From positions 206,811-270,810 of the forward strand of contig NZ_AXBI01000001.1 of NCBI RefSeq assembly GCF_000473325.1: DNA of 64,000 nt, read 5' to 3'. This document shows, piece after piece, positions 52,221 through 61,013 of this stretch. Source of the DNA: Leisingera caerulea DSM 24564 (GTDB lineage Bacteria > Pseudomonadota > Alphaproteobacteria > Rhodobacterales > Rhodobacteraceae). The number at the start of each line of letters is the position of its first letter. The first letter of the stretch is position 1. Below the pieces are notes generated by a model. The model made no database searches. It was not told where the DNA came from and saw only the letters and a list, made by a program, of their open reading frames with translations. The position numbers and the translations under genes were made by a program.

Positions 52221-52310
52221 TCAAGGGAAAGGGAGCGGAAATGACAGCTATCATCTCACAACCGTCCCGATGCTTGGCGGGCGGATACACAGGCGGGAAA
52301 GGGTTCAAGG

Positions 52311-53234
52311 ATGTATGACAAATCGGATCCGCGGGCGTCGCTTGCCCCGGCTGGGGCAAACGACATGACGGGGCAAACCGGACTGGTAACCGAACAGCAG
52401 GAGGGGCGGTTTTACACCGCAGTTCCCCAGCTTGAAGATGGTACTGGCAAGACCTGGCTCATGAGGGGGCAAAATTTCCTGATCAGTTTTTCCCAGACCG
52501 TGTCTGGCGCCGTCTTCGAACGCAGCGGTCAAGTGGATGAATATGCGGTGCTGCTGCCAAAAGCCGGAGCGGTCATCGAATGGGAGGGAACCCGCGAGAC
52601 GGTTCCGGGGTACTCCATCGCCTTTGTCCCGCCAGGCGACAGCCGCGTTGAAATGCCCGGCGGCGGCGAACTGGTGCGCCTGTTTTCCACCCAAAGCACC
52701 GATCTGGCCGAAGCCTGCAGCAATGCACGCAGCTATGATACACCACGCACTCACATCCCTGCTTTTCAGCCCTGGCCTGAACCCAAGGACGGTTGGAAAA
52801 TCCGGTCCTATTCGCTGAACGTGCCGAAGGAAGACGGGCGATTCGGCCGGATCTTCCGCTGCACCACGTTGATGATAAATGTGCTGGACCCCTTCGACGG
52901 TCCGCGCGATGCCGCGAAAATGTCGCCGCATCATCACGATGACTTCGAACAGGGCTCTTTGGCCTTGAGCGGGGAGTTCACCCACTACCTGCGCTGGCCC
53001 TGGACCACTGACATGGCAGATTGGCGAGACGACGAGGCAATAGAGATGGCCTCGCCCTCCATGCTGGTCATTCCGCCGCCCGTTATCCACACAACACGGG
53101 CGAGCGGGGCAGGAAGAAATCAGTTGGTCGATGTTTTCAGCCCACCGCGCAAGGACTTCTCACAAAAGGCGCGATGGGTGCTGAACGCCGAGGACTATCC
53201 GATGCCGGAAGATCCTGCGGAAGGCCCGGTCTAG
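52311..53234 (+). CDS. Bicupin protein
   Basis: 307 residues; AAGG close before ATG 52311, alternative ATG at 52365. Two cupin-like halves: the first (about 65-130; GAVFERSGQVDEYAVLLPKAGAVIEWEGTRETVPGYSIAFVPPGDSRVEMP) lacks clear metal His; the second has SPHHHDDFEQGSLALSGEFTHYLRWPW, with a His cluster, Glu and later His of cupin motif 1, and VIPPPVIHTTRASG for motif 2. It could be a metal-dependent dioxygenase or isomerase for the compound imported by the following TRAP transporter. No named family recognised. Confidence 0.75.
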   Translation: MYDKSDPRASLAPAGANDMTGQTGLVTEQQEGRFYTAVPQLEDGTGKTWLMRGQNFLISFSQTVSGAVFERSGQVDEYAVLLPKAGAVIEWEGTRETVPGYSIAFVPPGDSRVEMPGGGELVRLFSTQSTDLAEACSNARSYDTPRTHIPAFQPWPEPKDGWKIRSYSLNVPKEDGRFGRIFRCTTLMINVLDPFDGPRDAAKMSPHHHDDFEQGSLALSGEFTHYLRWPWTTDMADWRDDEAIEMASPSMLVIPPPVIHTTRASGAGRNQLVDVFSPPRKDFSQKARWVLNAEDYPMPEDPAEGPV

Positions 53235-53321
53235 ATGCCAGAACAAAAGCAACAGCCAGTCACCGCGGTATCCGCGCTGGCGCGCAGCACATACCCACTA
53301 GGATTTCGGGAGGAGAAACCG

Positions 53322-54329
53322 ATGATCACCAGACGAACCCTTTTGCAGACAGGCGCAGCCTTGACTGCAACTCTGGCCATGCCACACGTTGCACGTGCTT
53401 CAGGCAAGCCCATGAAGATTGCCCATGCCGCCAACGAGCTGCACCCTGGCCACAAGCTGGCCACCAGTTTCGCAGAGGCTCTGGAAGAACTTATGCCGGG
53501 CGCCTTCAACGTGCTAATCTTTCCGAACCGCCAGTTGGGCGACGACAAGCAGCTTCTGGAAGGCGCGGTAGCTGGGACGATGGATGTCACCGCCGTGTCT
53601 GGCGTGCTGATCCCGCTGGTCACTGGCCGGCTGGCGATGAACGGCTGGCAGTTGCCGTTCCTTGTGCGCGACTATGATCACTTTGGCGAACTGGCGCTAG
53701 GTGATGTGGGACAAAAGATTCAGAACGACCTGCGCGAGGCCGGGCTGATCGGGCTGGCCACGGCCGATACCGGCCAGCGGCATTTTCTATCGGTCAAAGA
53801 CCCGGTTACATCTCTTGACCATTTGGCAGGGCTGAAGACGCGGATCGTTCCCGTGCCGCTGCACAAACAGATTTGGGAAACGCTGGGAACGTCGCCGGTG
53901 GGTATGCCTTATGGCGAAGTGTACGGGGGACTGGAAACCGGCGTGATTGACGCAGTGGAAATCAATATCTCCTCTATGCTGGGCGAAAATCTTTGGGAAG
54001 TCGGCAAGCATCTCACGCTGACCGGCCACTATCCTTGGCATATGACGACTCTCATGTCGGAACGCTACTGGGACACGCTCAGCGACGAGGAAAAAGCCGC
54101 TGTCACAGAGGCCGGTCGCCGGTCGGTTACAGCGACGCTGGCCTATGCAAAGTCACAGGATGCCGAGGGCCGCGATACCTTGACGCAGAAAGGCGTCGAA
54201 GTTTTGGAACTGGCGGATCTGGACGCAATGCGGGCCAAGGTGACGGGTGTGACTGCGGAATGGGCCGCCAAAGACCCGCTGATCGCAGAACTTGCCGCCG
54301 CCGCAGTCCAGACTGGCCAGGCAAAGTGA
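53322..54329 (+). CDS. TRAP transporter substrate-binding protein (DctP family), Tat-exported
   Basis: 335 residues from ATG 53322, 6 nt after GGGAGGAG. The N-terminus MITRRTLLQTGAALTATLA is a twin-arginine signal (RR at 4-5), cleaved near ARA-SGK. DctP blocks: MKIAHAANELHPGHKLATSFAEALEEL, IFPNRQLGDDKQLLEGAVAGTMDVTAVSG, LAGLKTRIVPVPLHKQIWETLGTSPVGMPYGEVYGGLETGVIDAVE (the Arg in TRIV binds carboxylate). Tat export suggests folding or metal loading in the cytoplasm. Confidence 0.94.
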   Translation: MITRRTLLQTGAALTATLAMPHVARASGKPMKIAHAANELHPGHKLATSFAEALEELMPGAFNVLIFPNRQLGDDKQLLEGAVAGTMDVTAVSGVLIPLVTGRLAMNGWQLPFLVRDYDHFGELALGDVGQKIQNDLREAGLIGLATADTGQRHFLSVKDPVTSLDHLAGLKTRIVPVPLHKQIWETLGTSPVGMPYGEVYGGLETGVIDAVEINISSMLGENLWEVGKHLTLTGHYPWHMTTLMSERYWDTLSDEEKAAVTEAGRRSVTATLAYAKSQDAEGRDTLTQKGVEVLELADLDAMRAKVTGVTAEWAAKDPLIAELAAAAVQTGQAK

Positions 54330-54385
54330 GGTTTTCCCCACCGCGCGATCAAAGCCGCGCGGTGGGGAACCCGGAAAGATAACTC

Positions 54386-54967
54386 ATGACACCCGCTTCC
54401 ATCACCAAACCCCCGGCCATCGTGCGAGGATATGTTCTGGCGGTGCGCACCTTGGCCGGGGTCTTCATGGCGATGATCGTTGGCATAATGATTGCGCAGG
54501 TCATCGCCCGCTATGTGGTTGGTGATTCACTTATCTGGGCAGAAGAGCTGTGCCGCTACCTGTTGATCTGGCAGACATTCCTGGTATTGGGTCTTGCCTA
54601 TACACAAGGCGAGTTCGTCGCGCTGGATTTCTTGCCCGCGAGGCTGCCGCCGCGCGCGAAATGGATACTTAGTGCGCTGACGGCCATTCCAGTCCTGTTC
54701 TTTCTAGGCCTGATGGCCTGGCATGGCTATGATTTCGCCTCCCGCTTTGACCGTCAGACTATCCCGGCACTCGATTTCATTTGGGAAACCCTAACTGGTG
54801 CGCCCTTGGGGCTGTCAATTCGCTGGGTCTATGTCTCGGTAACCGTCGGACTGTCTCTTATGTCACTGCATGTGCTGGCGGATCTGGCAGCCCGTTTCCG
54901 GTGTGAGTTCCTCGGCAATACAGAAACGCCGGACATGCATTCGGCAAAAACAGGAGATTCGGTCTGA
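54386..54967 (+). CDS. TRAP transporter small permease (DctQ family)
   Basis: 193 residues with four hydrophobic segments, e.g. LAGVFMAMIVGIMIAQVIARYV, the DctQ motif SLIWAEELCRYLLIWQTFLVLGLAYTQGEFVALDFLP and the later WILSALTAIPVLFFLGLMAW. It follows the binding protein by 56 nt and overlaps the large permease start (TGATG). Confidence 0.92.
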   Translation: MTPASITKPPAIVRGYVLAVRTLAGVFMAMIVGIMIAQVIARYVVGDSLIWAEELCRYLLIWQTFLVLGLAYTQGEFVALDFLPARLPPRAKWILSALTAIPVLFFLGLMAWHGYDFASRFDRQTIPALDFIWETLTGAPLGLSIRWVYVSVTVGLSLMSLHVLADLAARFRCEFLGNTETPDMHSAKTGDSV

Positions 54968-56238
54968 TGGGCAGTTTTTTCCTTGTCTTCGCAGGGCTTC
55001 TGGCCAGCGGCATTCCCATCGCACTGGCATTGGGAATCGGCGGAACGATCTACCTCTACCTGTCCGGAAACGGGATGATGGCGCTGATGCTGCCGCAGCG
55101 GATGATTGCCGGGATCGATCAGTTCGTGCTGCTGACCATTCCGCTGTTCCTGCTGGCTGGATCTCTGATGAACGTGGGGGGGGTAACAGACCGGATCGTC
55201 AGCTTTGCCCGTGCCATGGTTGGCCACCGGCGCGGCGGCATGTCCTCCGTTTCTATTCTGTCGTCAGGTTTTTTTGCCGGCATCTCAGGAAGCGCAACGG
55301 CCGAGGCATCGGCGCTCGGCACCATCCTGATCCCGACAATGTCACGGCAGGGAATGCCTGCTGCCTACGCCGCAGCGCTGATTGCCGTGAGTTCGGTCAT
55401 GGGGCCGATCATCCCTCCGTCGATCACCATGATCATCTATGGTGTTTTGTCAGGAGCGTCGATTGGTCAGCTGTTCCTGGCCGGTGTGGCACCAGGGATC
55501 GGTATCGCCGCCGGGCTGCTGGCCTACGCCACTTGGCGGGCCCGTCACGAGGGGTTCCCCGTGACCGAAAAAATGATGTTCAGGGAACGGATGACTGCCA
55601 CCAGACGCACGCTTCCGGCGCTGATCCTGCCGTTGATCATTCTGGTCGGCATCAAGGCCGGGATCTTTACACCGACAGAAGCTGCGGCCGTGGCGGTTGC
55701 CTATGCGCTGGTCATCGGGTTCATCTACAGGGACTTAACCGCAGAACGGGTATGGAATGCGCTAATCGCCACCGCATTGGTATCCGCCTCGATCCTGTTC
55801 ATCACTTCGATGGCCAGCATTGTGTCCTTTGTATTCACTCTGGAGCAGGTTCCGACACTTATCGCAAATGCGATGCTTGAGATTACCGAGAACCCCTGGG
55901 TGATCCTGCTGCTGTTGAATCTTTTCCTGCTGATTTTGGGCATGTTCCTCGAACCGATTTCCATCCTGATCCTGACCATGCCCATTCTGCTCAAGATCCA
56001 GGCGATCATCGGGATGGATCCGGTTCAGTTCGGAACTGTCGTGGTTCTGAACGTGGTGATTGGTATGGCCACGCCACCGGTGGGCATCCTTCTCTTCATT
56101 GCCTCGGCTATTTCTGGCGAGCCGCTCACGCGGGTGATCCGCGAGGCGCTGCCGCTGGTCGGGATCTGCCTGGGTGTCCTGGCGCTGATCGCGCTGATCC
56201 CGCAGCTCACACTCTTCATACCGCGCGCATTGTTCTGA
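54967..56238 (+). CDS. TRAP transporter large permease (DctM family)
   Basis: 423 residues, 11-13 membrane segments. Blocks: LLTIPLFLLAGSLMNVGGVTDRIV, ILSSGFFAGISGSATAEASALGTILIP, SSVMGPIIPPSITMIIYGVLSGASIGQLFLAGVAPG, GIFTPTEAAAVAVAYALVIG, GMATPPVGILLFIASAISG. Completes the second TRAP transporter of the window. Confidence 0.94.
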   Translation: MGSFFLVFAGLLASGIPIALALGIGGTIYLYLSGNGMMALMLPQRMIAGIDQFVLLTIPLFLLAGSLMNVGGVTDRIVSFARAMVGHRRGGMSSVSILSSGFFAGISGSATAEASALGTILIPTMSRQGMPAAYAAALIAVSSVMGPIIPPSITMIIYGVLSGASIGQLFLAGVAPGIGIAAGLLAYATWRARHEGFPVTEKMMFRERMTATRRTLPALILPLIILVGIKAGIFTPTEAAAVAVAYALVIGFIYRDLTAERVWNALIATALVSASILFITSMASIVSFVFTLEQVPTLIANAMLEITENPWVILLLLNLFLLILGMFLEPISILILTMPILLKIQAIIGMDPVQFGTVVVLNVVIGMATPPVGILLFIASAISGEPLTRVIREALPLVGICLGVLALIALIPQLTLFIPRALF

Positions 56239-56248
56239 GGGACGCTCC

Positions 56249-56356
56249 ATGGCCAATCGCAAATTCCTCACCACCTGTGCCATGACTGCGGGTATCACCC
56301 CCTCTTTGCTGCTCCTGCAAGAGCGGCAGCAAGGCGGAGTTCCGGCCGATGGCTGA
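56249..56356 (+). CDS. Possible 35-residue small protein or leader
   Basis: ATG 56249 follows GAGGGA by 6-7 nt. The peptide begins MANRKFLTTCAMTAGITPSL, continues into four Leu and ends before the next gene, whose ATG (56349) it overlaps. It has a basic start and a short hydrophobic part, like a truncated signal. It may only couple translation to the next gene. No homology recognised. Confidence 0.35.
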   Translation: MANRKFLTTCAMTAGITPSLLLLQERQQGGVPADG

Positions 56357-57076
56357 ACAGCGCAACATTCTGATCGTCGTCGCCCATCCCGAACCGTCGT
56401 CTTTCAACCATGCCCTTGCGGCTGCCATGGGACGCGCGCTGGCAGAGGCAGGTCACTGCGTGACCGTCTCGGATCTGGCGGCAGATGGGTTCCGGGCGGA
56501 TGCCGGGCGGCACGACATGCAAGGCGCGGTAAATCCCGACCGGTTTCACCTGCAGGCCGAGCAGGCGCATGCCGCACGCCATCACAACTATGCCGGGGAA
56601 ATCGCGCGGGAACAGGCGCGGGTGGCAGAGGCCGACAACCTGATTCTGCAATTCCCCCTGTGGTGGGGTGGGCCCCGGCACTCATGAAAGGCTGGATCGA
56701 CCGGGTGATGAGCTATGGCTTTGCCTATGTGGATGGGCGGCGCTTCGGCACCGGGCTATTCAGGGGACGCCGCGCGATGCTCAGTGTCACCACCGGCGGC
56801 ATGCCGGAACGGTTTTCCAGCGACGGCGCCTATGGCCCGATTGGCCCGCTCTTGATGCCGATCCGTAGGCTGGCCCTGGAATACATGGGCTTCGAAGTGC
56901 AAAGCCCTGTCGTCAGCTATGGAGTTCCGCGCGCCAGCGACGCCGAGCGCCAGGCATATATGGCCGCGGCCGCTAAGGCGGCTCTGGAAATGGCAGCACA
57001 TCCTATCCAGCGGACCAGCGCCTGGCGCAACGCGCTGGATGAAGTGCCGGACGGTGCCTGGAGCCTCAAGAAGTGA
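56349..57076 (+). pseudogene. NAD(P)H-dependent quinone oxidoreductase (flavodoxin-fold, NQO1/KefF-like), frameshifted
   Basis: The first frame (56349-56687) reads ILIVVAHPEPSSFNHALAAA to NLILQFPLWWGG, the second (from about 56670 to 57076) PALMKGWIDRVMSYGFAYVD, SVTTGGMPERFSS and so on. Joined they make a normal ~240-residue NAD(P)H:quinone oxidoreductase. The break lies at GGTGGGCCCCGGCAC around 56668-56680, where one missing C would restore the frame. Because it is in a G/C run it may be a sequencing error rather than a true mutation. Confidence 0.8.
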
Positions 57077-57134
57077 CTGTCGCAGCAGTCAAGGCATCGG
57101 AGATATTGAACTAACCACGACCAGGAGGTCAGCC

Positions 57135-58055
57135 ATGAGCGAAGTCAAGACGATCGAAACCGAACAAAAAGAACGGATTGCCGGGATCCTGCAAGGCGCG
57201 GTTGACCCGCATGTTCACAGTGGTCCGTCCATTGCACCCCGGGCGGTAGACCATCTGGAACTGGCCCAGATCTATTCCAAGGCCGGCTTCGCGGCTATGG
57301 TGACCAAGGACCACGATTACTCCGGTGTGATGTGCGCCCGCATGATCCGCGATCACTATGCGGACCTATCTACACAGGTCCTTTCGGGCATCGTGTTGAA
57401 CAACGTGGTTGGCGGTATCAACCCCTATGCAGTGGAGCACACCGCCGCGATGGACGGGCGGATCGTGTGGCTGCCTACGCTGGCGGCGGAAAACCATCTG
57501 AAATGGGAGAAAAGCTCCGGCTGGGCGCACCCCGCTTCGACACAAAAAATCCGTGCCGCCAAGGCCGTGCCGCTGTTCGATGGCGGCAAGCTGCGCCCCG
57601 AGGTTGTGGATCTACTGGACGTGATGGCGGCCACCGGCATGGCACTGGCCAGCGGGCATATCCATGTCTCGGAAACCAAGATTGTCTTTGCCGAGGCCCG
57701 CAAGCGCGGGGTAGAGCGGCTGATCTTTACCCACCCTGAAGATATCGTCGGCGCCTCTATGGACGATACCAGGGAAATCGCGGATATGGGCGCTTATGTG
57801 GAGCATTCGCTGGCATTCTTCCTGGAAGGGTCGAAATTCCGAACCCGCAAGAACGAGGATCTGAAAGCCTTCATCGACCTGGTTGGTGCGGAACGCACGA
57901 TCCTGTGCTCAGATCTTGGACAGACCGGCACACTCAGCCCCTTGGAAGGGTTCCAGCGCGGTGTCGCCACCTGCATTGAGCTTGGCTATTCCGACGCCCA
58001 GATCCGCGCCATGGTGTCCACCAATGCTGCCGATGTTATCGGGTTGGCCGCTTAA
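57135..58055 (+). CDS. DUF6282-like metal-dependent hydrolase (amidohydrolase-type TIM barrel)
   Basis: 306 residues from ATG 57135, which has AGGAGGT 5-6 nt upstream. Possible metal ligands run in amidohydrolase order: H-x-H in VDPHVHSGPS (about 26-28), His in TKDHDYSG, ASGHIHVSETK, IFTHPEDIVG and Asp in LCSDLGQTG. I recognise it as like DUF6282 proteins of unknown function. In an operon with a TRAP importer, a bicupin and an aldolase it may open a lactone or cleave an amide or ester intermediate. Confidence 0.75.
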   Translation: MSEVKTIETEQKERIAGILQGAVDPHVHSGPSIAPRAVDHLELAQIYSKAGFAAMVTKDHDYSGVMCARMIRDHYADLSTQVLSGIVLNNVVGGINPYAVEHTAAMDGRIVWLPTLAAENHLKWEKSSGWAHPASTQKIRAAKAVPLFDGGKLRPEVVDLLDVMAATGMALASGHIHVSETKIVFAEARKRGVERLIFTHPEDIVGASMDDTREIADMGAYVEHSLAFFLEGSKFRTRKNEDLKAFIDLVGAERTILCSDLGQTGTLSPLEGFQRGVATCIELGYSDAQIRAMVSTNAADVIGLAA

Positions 58056-58100
58056 TGGATCCGAAATGCGATACGTACAGACCAAAATAGGAACTCTTGA

Positions 58101-58856
58101 ATGGCACAGGATCTGAGATCGCGCATTAAGGCCGGCGAACTATTGATCGGGACCTTCATCAAAACCCCTGCACCGCACAATGTCGAAATCCTTGGGCATG
58201 CGGGGCTGGATTTTGCGGTGCTTGATCAGGAGCACGCACCGATAGACATCAGTCAGATGGACATGATGGCGCTGGCCTCTCGCGCCGCCGGCCTGCCGCT
58301 TTTGTCCCGGCGCTGGGGTGCGGATACTGACTGGATTGCGCCGCTTCTGGATCTGGGCTTGTCCGGGGTCATGGTGCCGCATGTCATGGACCAAGAGGCT
58401 GCAGAAGCCGTTTGCGACGCAGTGAAGTTTTCGCGCAGGAAACGCGGCTTGTCCCCCTCTCCGCGTGCAGGTAACTACGGCGGCCTGAGCATCCCTGAGT
58501 ATCAATCCGCCAGCGATGCCGCCAGTGTCGTCATGGTACAGATCGAGGACGCAAGCGCGTTGGATCACTTGGACGCGATTGCCGCGATTGACGATGTCGA
58601 CATGCTGTTCATAGGTCCGGCAGATTTGTCCCAGTCCATGGGGGCCGGGATGCCCTCGGCTGAGCTGGATGCCGCCATCATGCGCATCGTCGAGGCCGGG
58701 AAAAGGGCTAGGAAAGCCATTGGCCTGTTCGTAGGTGACGCAAATCAAATCCCGTCCTGGCATGCCAAGGGTGTTACTCTGTTTGTTTGCGGATCGGACC
58801 AATCCATGCTGCGCAAATCCGCCACCGCGTTGATGCCGGCGGGATTATCATCGTGA
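58101..58856 (+). CDS. HpcH/HpaI family aldolase
   Basis: 251 residues. Motifs: IGTFIKTPAPHNVEILGHAGLDFAVLDQEHAPID (base and phosphate region), LLDLGLSGVMVPHV, and the metal ligands in VVMVQIEDASALDHLDAI (Glu) and MLFIGPADLSQSMG (Asp). The family splits 4-hydroxy-2-oxo acids to pyruvate (or a related 2-oxo acid) and an aldehyde, usually with a divalent metal. As the last gene of the unit it probably makes the final carbon-carbon cleavage. Confidence 0.88.
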   Translation: MAQDLRSRIKAGELLIGTFIKTPAPHNVEILGHAGLDFAVLDQEHAPIDISQMDMMALASRAAGLPLLSRRWGADTDWIAPLLDLGLSGVMVPHVMDQEAAEAVCDAVKFSRRKRGLSPSPRAGNYGGLSIPEYQSASDAASVVMVQIEDASALDHLDAIAAIDDVDMLFIGPADLSQSMGAGMPSAELDAAIMRIVEAGKRARKAIGLFVGDANQIPSWHAKGVTLFVCGSDQSMLRKSATALMPAGLSS

Positions 58857-58961
58857 ACTGAGCCGCCGGACGGTTGCATTCCGGCGGTTATTTCGGCACC
58901 GAAGGTGACCCGCCTCCTTGGCGGGCATGGTGCTGCGGTCGCTGGTCCGGAACGCGGCGGC

Positions 58962-59858
58962 TCAAAGGATTGATGTCAATTTGATGTCCTCGATTGCGAA
59001 CTCTATGAGTGCACGGACCTTTCTGGGCAGGGAGCGTCCTTCAAGGTAGACTGCGCTGACGGGCCCGGTTTCTCCAGTGTAGTCATCAAGTAATGGCATC
59101 AATGATCCTGTTTGGAGCGTGTCGTGCAGCACAAAGCGCGGGGCATAGGCGATCCCTACGCCATCAGCTGCAAGGGCGGCCGCGGCGCGCGCTGAATTGA
59201 CATGGAAACGTCCGCGTACATGCGCAACCGTTTCGGTGCCGTCCCGATTGAACAGCCACCTGTTTGGCGTACGGCGGTTGGTGTCGACAATACAGGTGTG
59301 GTTTACAAGATCCTCGGGAGACTTAGGTGATCCGCACCGTTCAATGTAGGATGGGCTGGCAACCAGGAGACTGCCGAACGTGCCCAGCTTGCGCGTCTTG
59401 AGAGATAACATCTCAGAATGCCCCATGCGGAAGGCCAGATCGATGCCCTCGCTCGCCAGGTCGACATGGCGGTCGTTCAATCTCAGATCGATCGTCAGGG
59501 CCAAGTTTTGTTTGGCAAATCGCGCGAGCATTCCTGCTGCATAGACTTCTCCGAAAGTCACTGGTGCCGAAATTCGGATGACGCCGGTGAGGCCGCGTGA
59601 GCCTTCCGAAACTTCGCCGAGTAGGTCATCGAGATCATCGAGCAGGGCAGGCGCCCGTGCGAGAAGCTCGTCACCGGCAGGAGTAAGACCCACCTTGCGG
59701 GTGGTTCTCTGAAGGAGCCGAGTGCCGAGGCGGCGCTCCAGCTCGGCAACGTATTTTGAGGTCAACCGGTTCGAGACACCCAGTTGACCTGCGGCCGCAG
59801 TGAACGAGCCGGTCTGAGCGGTGGCCACGAAGGCCTTGAGTTGGTCAACAATATCCAT
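58962..59858 (-). CDS. LysR-family transcriptional regulator
   Basis: 298 residues. Winged HTH in the first 60 residues (AFVATAQTGSFTAAAGQLGVSNRLTSKYVAELERRLGTRLLQRTTRKVGLTPAG), then the PBP-type effector domain (GVIRISAPVTFGEVYAAGMLARF). Divergent from the DoxX-YgiD-YqjG genes though 665 nt away; an IS3 remnant lies in between. It most likely controls those quinone/aromatic stress genes. Confidence 0.92.
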   Translation of the reverse strand: MDIVDQLKAFVATAQTGSFTAAAGQLGVSNRLTSKYVAELERRLGTRLLQRTTRKVGLTPAGDELLARAPALLDDLDDLLGEVSEGSRGLTGVIRISAPVTFGEVYAAGMLARFAKQNLALTIDLRLNDRHVDLASEGIDLAFRMGHSEMLSLKTRKLGTFGSLLVASPSYIERCGSPKSPEDLVNHTCIVDTNRRTPNRWLFNRDGTETVAHVRGRFHVNSARAAAALAADGVGIAYAPRFVLHDTLQTGSLMPLLDDYTGETGPVSAVYLEGRSLPRKVRALIEFAIEDIKLTSIL

Positions 59859-60006
59859 GGATAACTGTGTGGAATAATTTGTGGATAGTTACTTCAAGAT
59901 ATCTCTATTTTGTGGAATGTTTGCAAGCGGTAATGGCCTCCTATATCAAACGCGGAAGTGAGCAACCTCATCTGACTGGCCCAGGTTGAGCAAGCAGTGC
60001 TGACGG

Positions 60007-60150
60007 ATGGTCATTTACCTTGATCCTACTTTTTTGCTTCAGGATGGCGAGCGCCAGGCCAAAACAGGCGTCGTCGGGCGTGACGCTGCCGGGGTGCTCG
60101 TAGCCGCGATGGTTATTGTAATGATTGACAAAGGTTTGAGTGGCCGCCTC
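60007..60150 (-). pseudogene. C-terminal remnant of an IS3-family transposase
   Basis: The minus strand reads LEAATQTFVNHYNNHRGYEH, then PGSVTPDDACFGLALAILKQ and KSRIK, clearly the end of an IS3-type OrfB (consensus FVxHYNxxRYHESLxNVTPADVYFGR...ILKQRERIK). Only about 50 residues remain, without the catalytic triad. It has been dropped between the LysR gene and its likely target promoter. Confidence 0.75.
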
Positions 60151-60376
60151 GAGTGTAAGCGGCGGTGCGAAAGTCAGCCACGGCAGCGGCGGGATGAACC
60201 TCCTGCGGGCGGCGTAAAAATCGGCCAGTTTCGGCCCTATCTGGTTTCAGGGAGGGCGGGAGCATTTTCACCGTGGAACTTATAGGCCAGCGCTCTGGTT
60301 CTGGTGTCTTGGTGTTATGCAACTGAACGCCAGAGCACCCACGTTACCGAACGGCATGATTTGGTTGAATAGGCCC

Positions 60377-60431
60377 GTTCCTAAATTCGGAACAAAACGA
60401 AGATAGTCATTCTCTAACATCTCCATTTTGT
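60377..60431 (+). promoter_or_regulatory. Candidate LysR box upstream of doxX
   Basis: GTTCC-TAAATTC-GGAAC (60377-60393) has the T-N11-A form of LysR boxes. Nearby ATCTCCATTTTGT (60419-60431) matches ATCTCTATTTTGT at 59901-59913, just upstream of the LysR gene, in 12 of 13 positions. Both points suggest shared control, but no footprint is known. Confidence 0.5.
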
Positions 60432-60523
60432 TGACTAGCTGCAAGGCTTAGGTTGCGGGCATCGGAAACAAGCCACCACTTATGGAGGCAAGTGGCGCGA
60501 CCAAAGTCCAAGGAGTGACTGAC

Positions 60524-60961
60524 ATGTCCATCAATTCTGCAAACAACAACGCCGACTATGCGGCCTTCATCCTTCGTGTCACCAGTGGCGTGGCCTTCCT
60601 CGCCCACGGCTGGATGAAGGTGAGCCTCTTCACCATCCCCGGCACTGTGGCCTTCTTCGAAAGCCTCGGCCTGCCGGAGGTCTTCGCCTACCTGACCATC
60701 CTTGGCGAACTGGGCGGCGGCATGGCGCTAATTCTGGGCGTGGGCGTCCGCACTGTCTCGATCCCGCTCCTGGCGATCCTGCTCGGCTCGGTCTGGGCCC
60801 ACTCGGGCTTCGGCTGGGCTTTTTCGAACGAAGGCGGCGGCTGGGAATTCCCGCTGTTCTGGGCCATCGCACAGGGTGTGATCCTGCTGCTCGGCGCCGG
60901 AGCCTACGCGCTGCACCTGCCGGTTCTCGACCGCACCCTCGGCAAATTCGCCGGAGCGTAA
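60524..60961 (+). CDS. DoxX-family membrane protein
   Basis: 145 residues from ATG 60524 (MSINSANNNADYAAFILRV), with AAGGAGTGA 6 nt upstream. Four hydrophobic segments; family marks: FILRVTSGVAFLAHGWMKV, TILGELGGGMALILGVGVRT and AILLGSVWAHSG. DoxX relatives sit in the inner membrane and are linked to thiol/redox or quinone stress. First gene of a likely operon with the two following genes (52- and 12-nt gaps). Confidence 0.9.
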   Translation: MSINSANNNADYAAFILRVTSGVAFLAHGWMKVSLFTIPGTVAFFESLGLPEVFAYLTILGELGGGMALILGVGVRTVSIPLLAILLGSVWAHSGFGWAFSNEGGGWEFPLFWAIAQGVILLLGAGAYALHLPVLDRTLGKFAGA

Positions 60962-61013
60962 CTTAAACGCCGGATCGCCAGAAGGCGGTTCGGCCCAACT
61001 CGGGAGACGTCTC

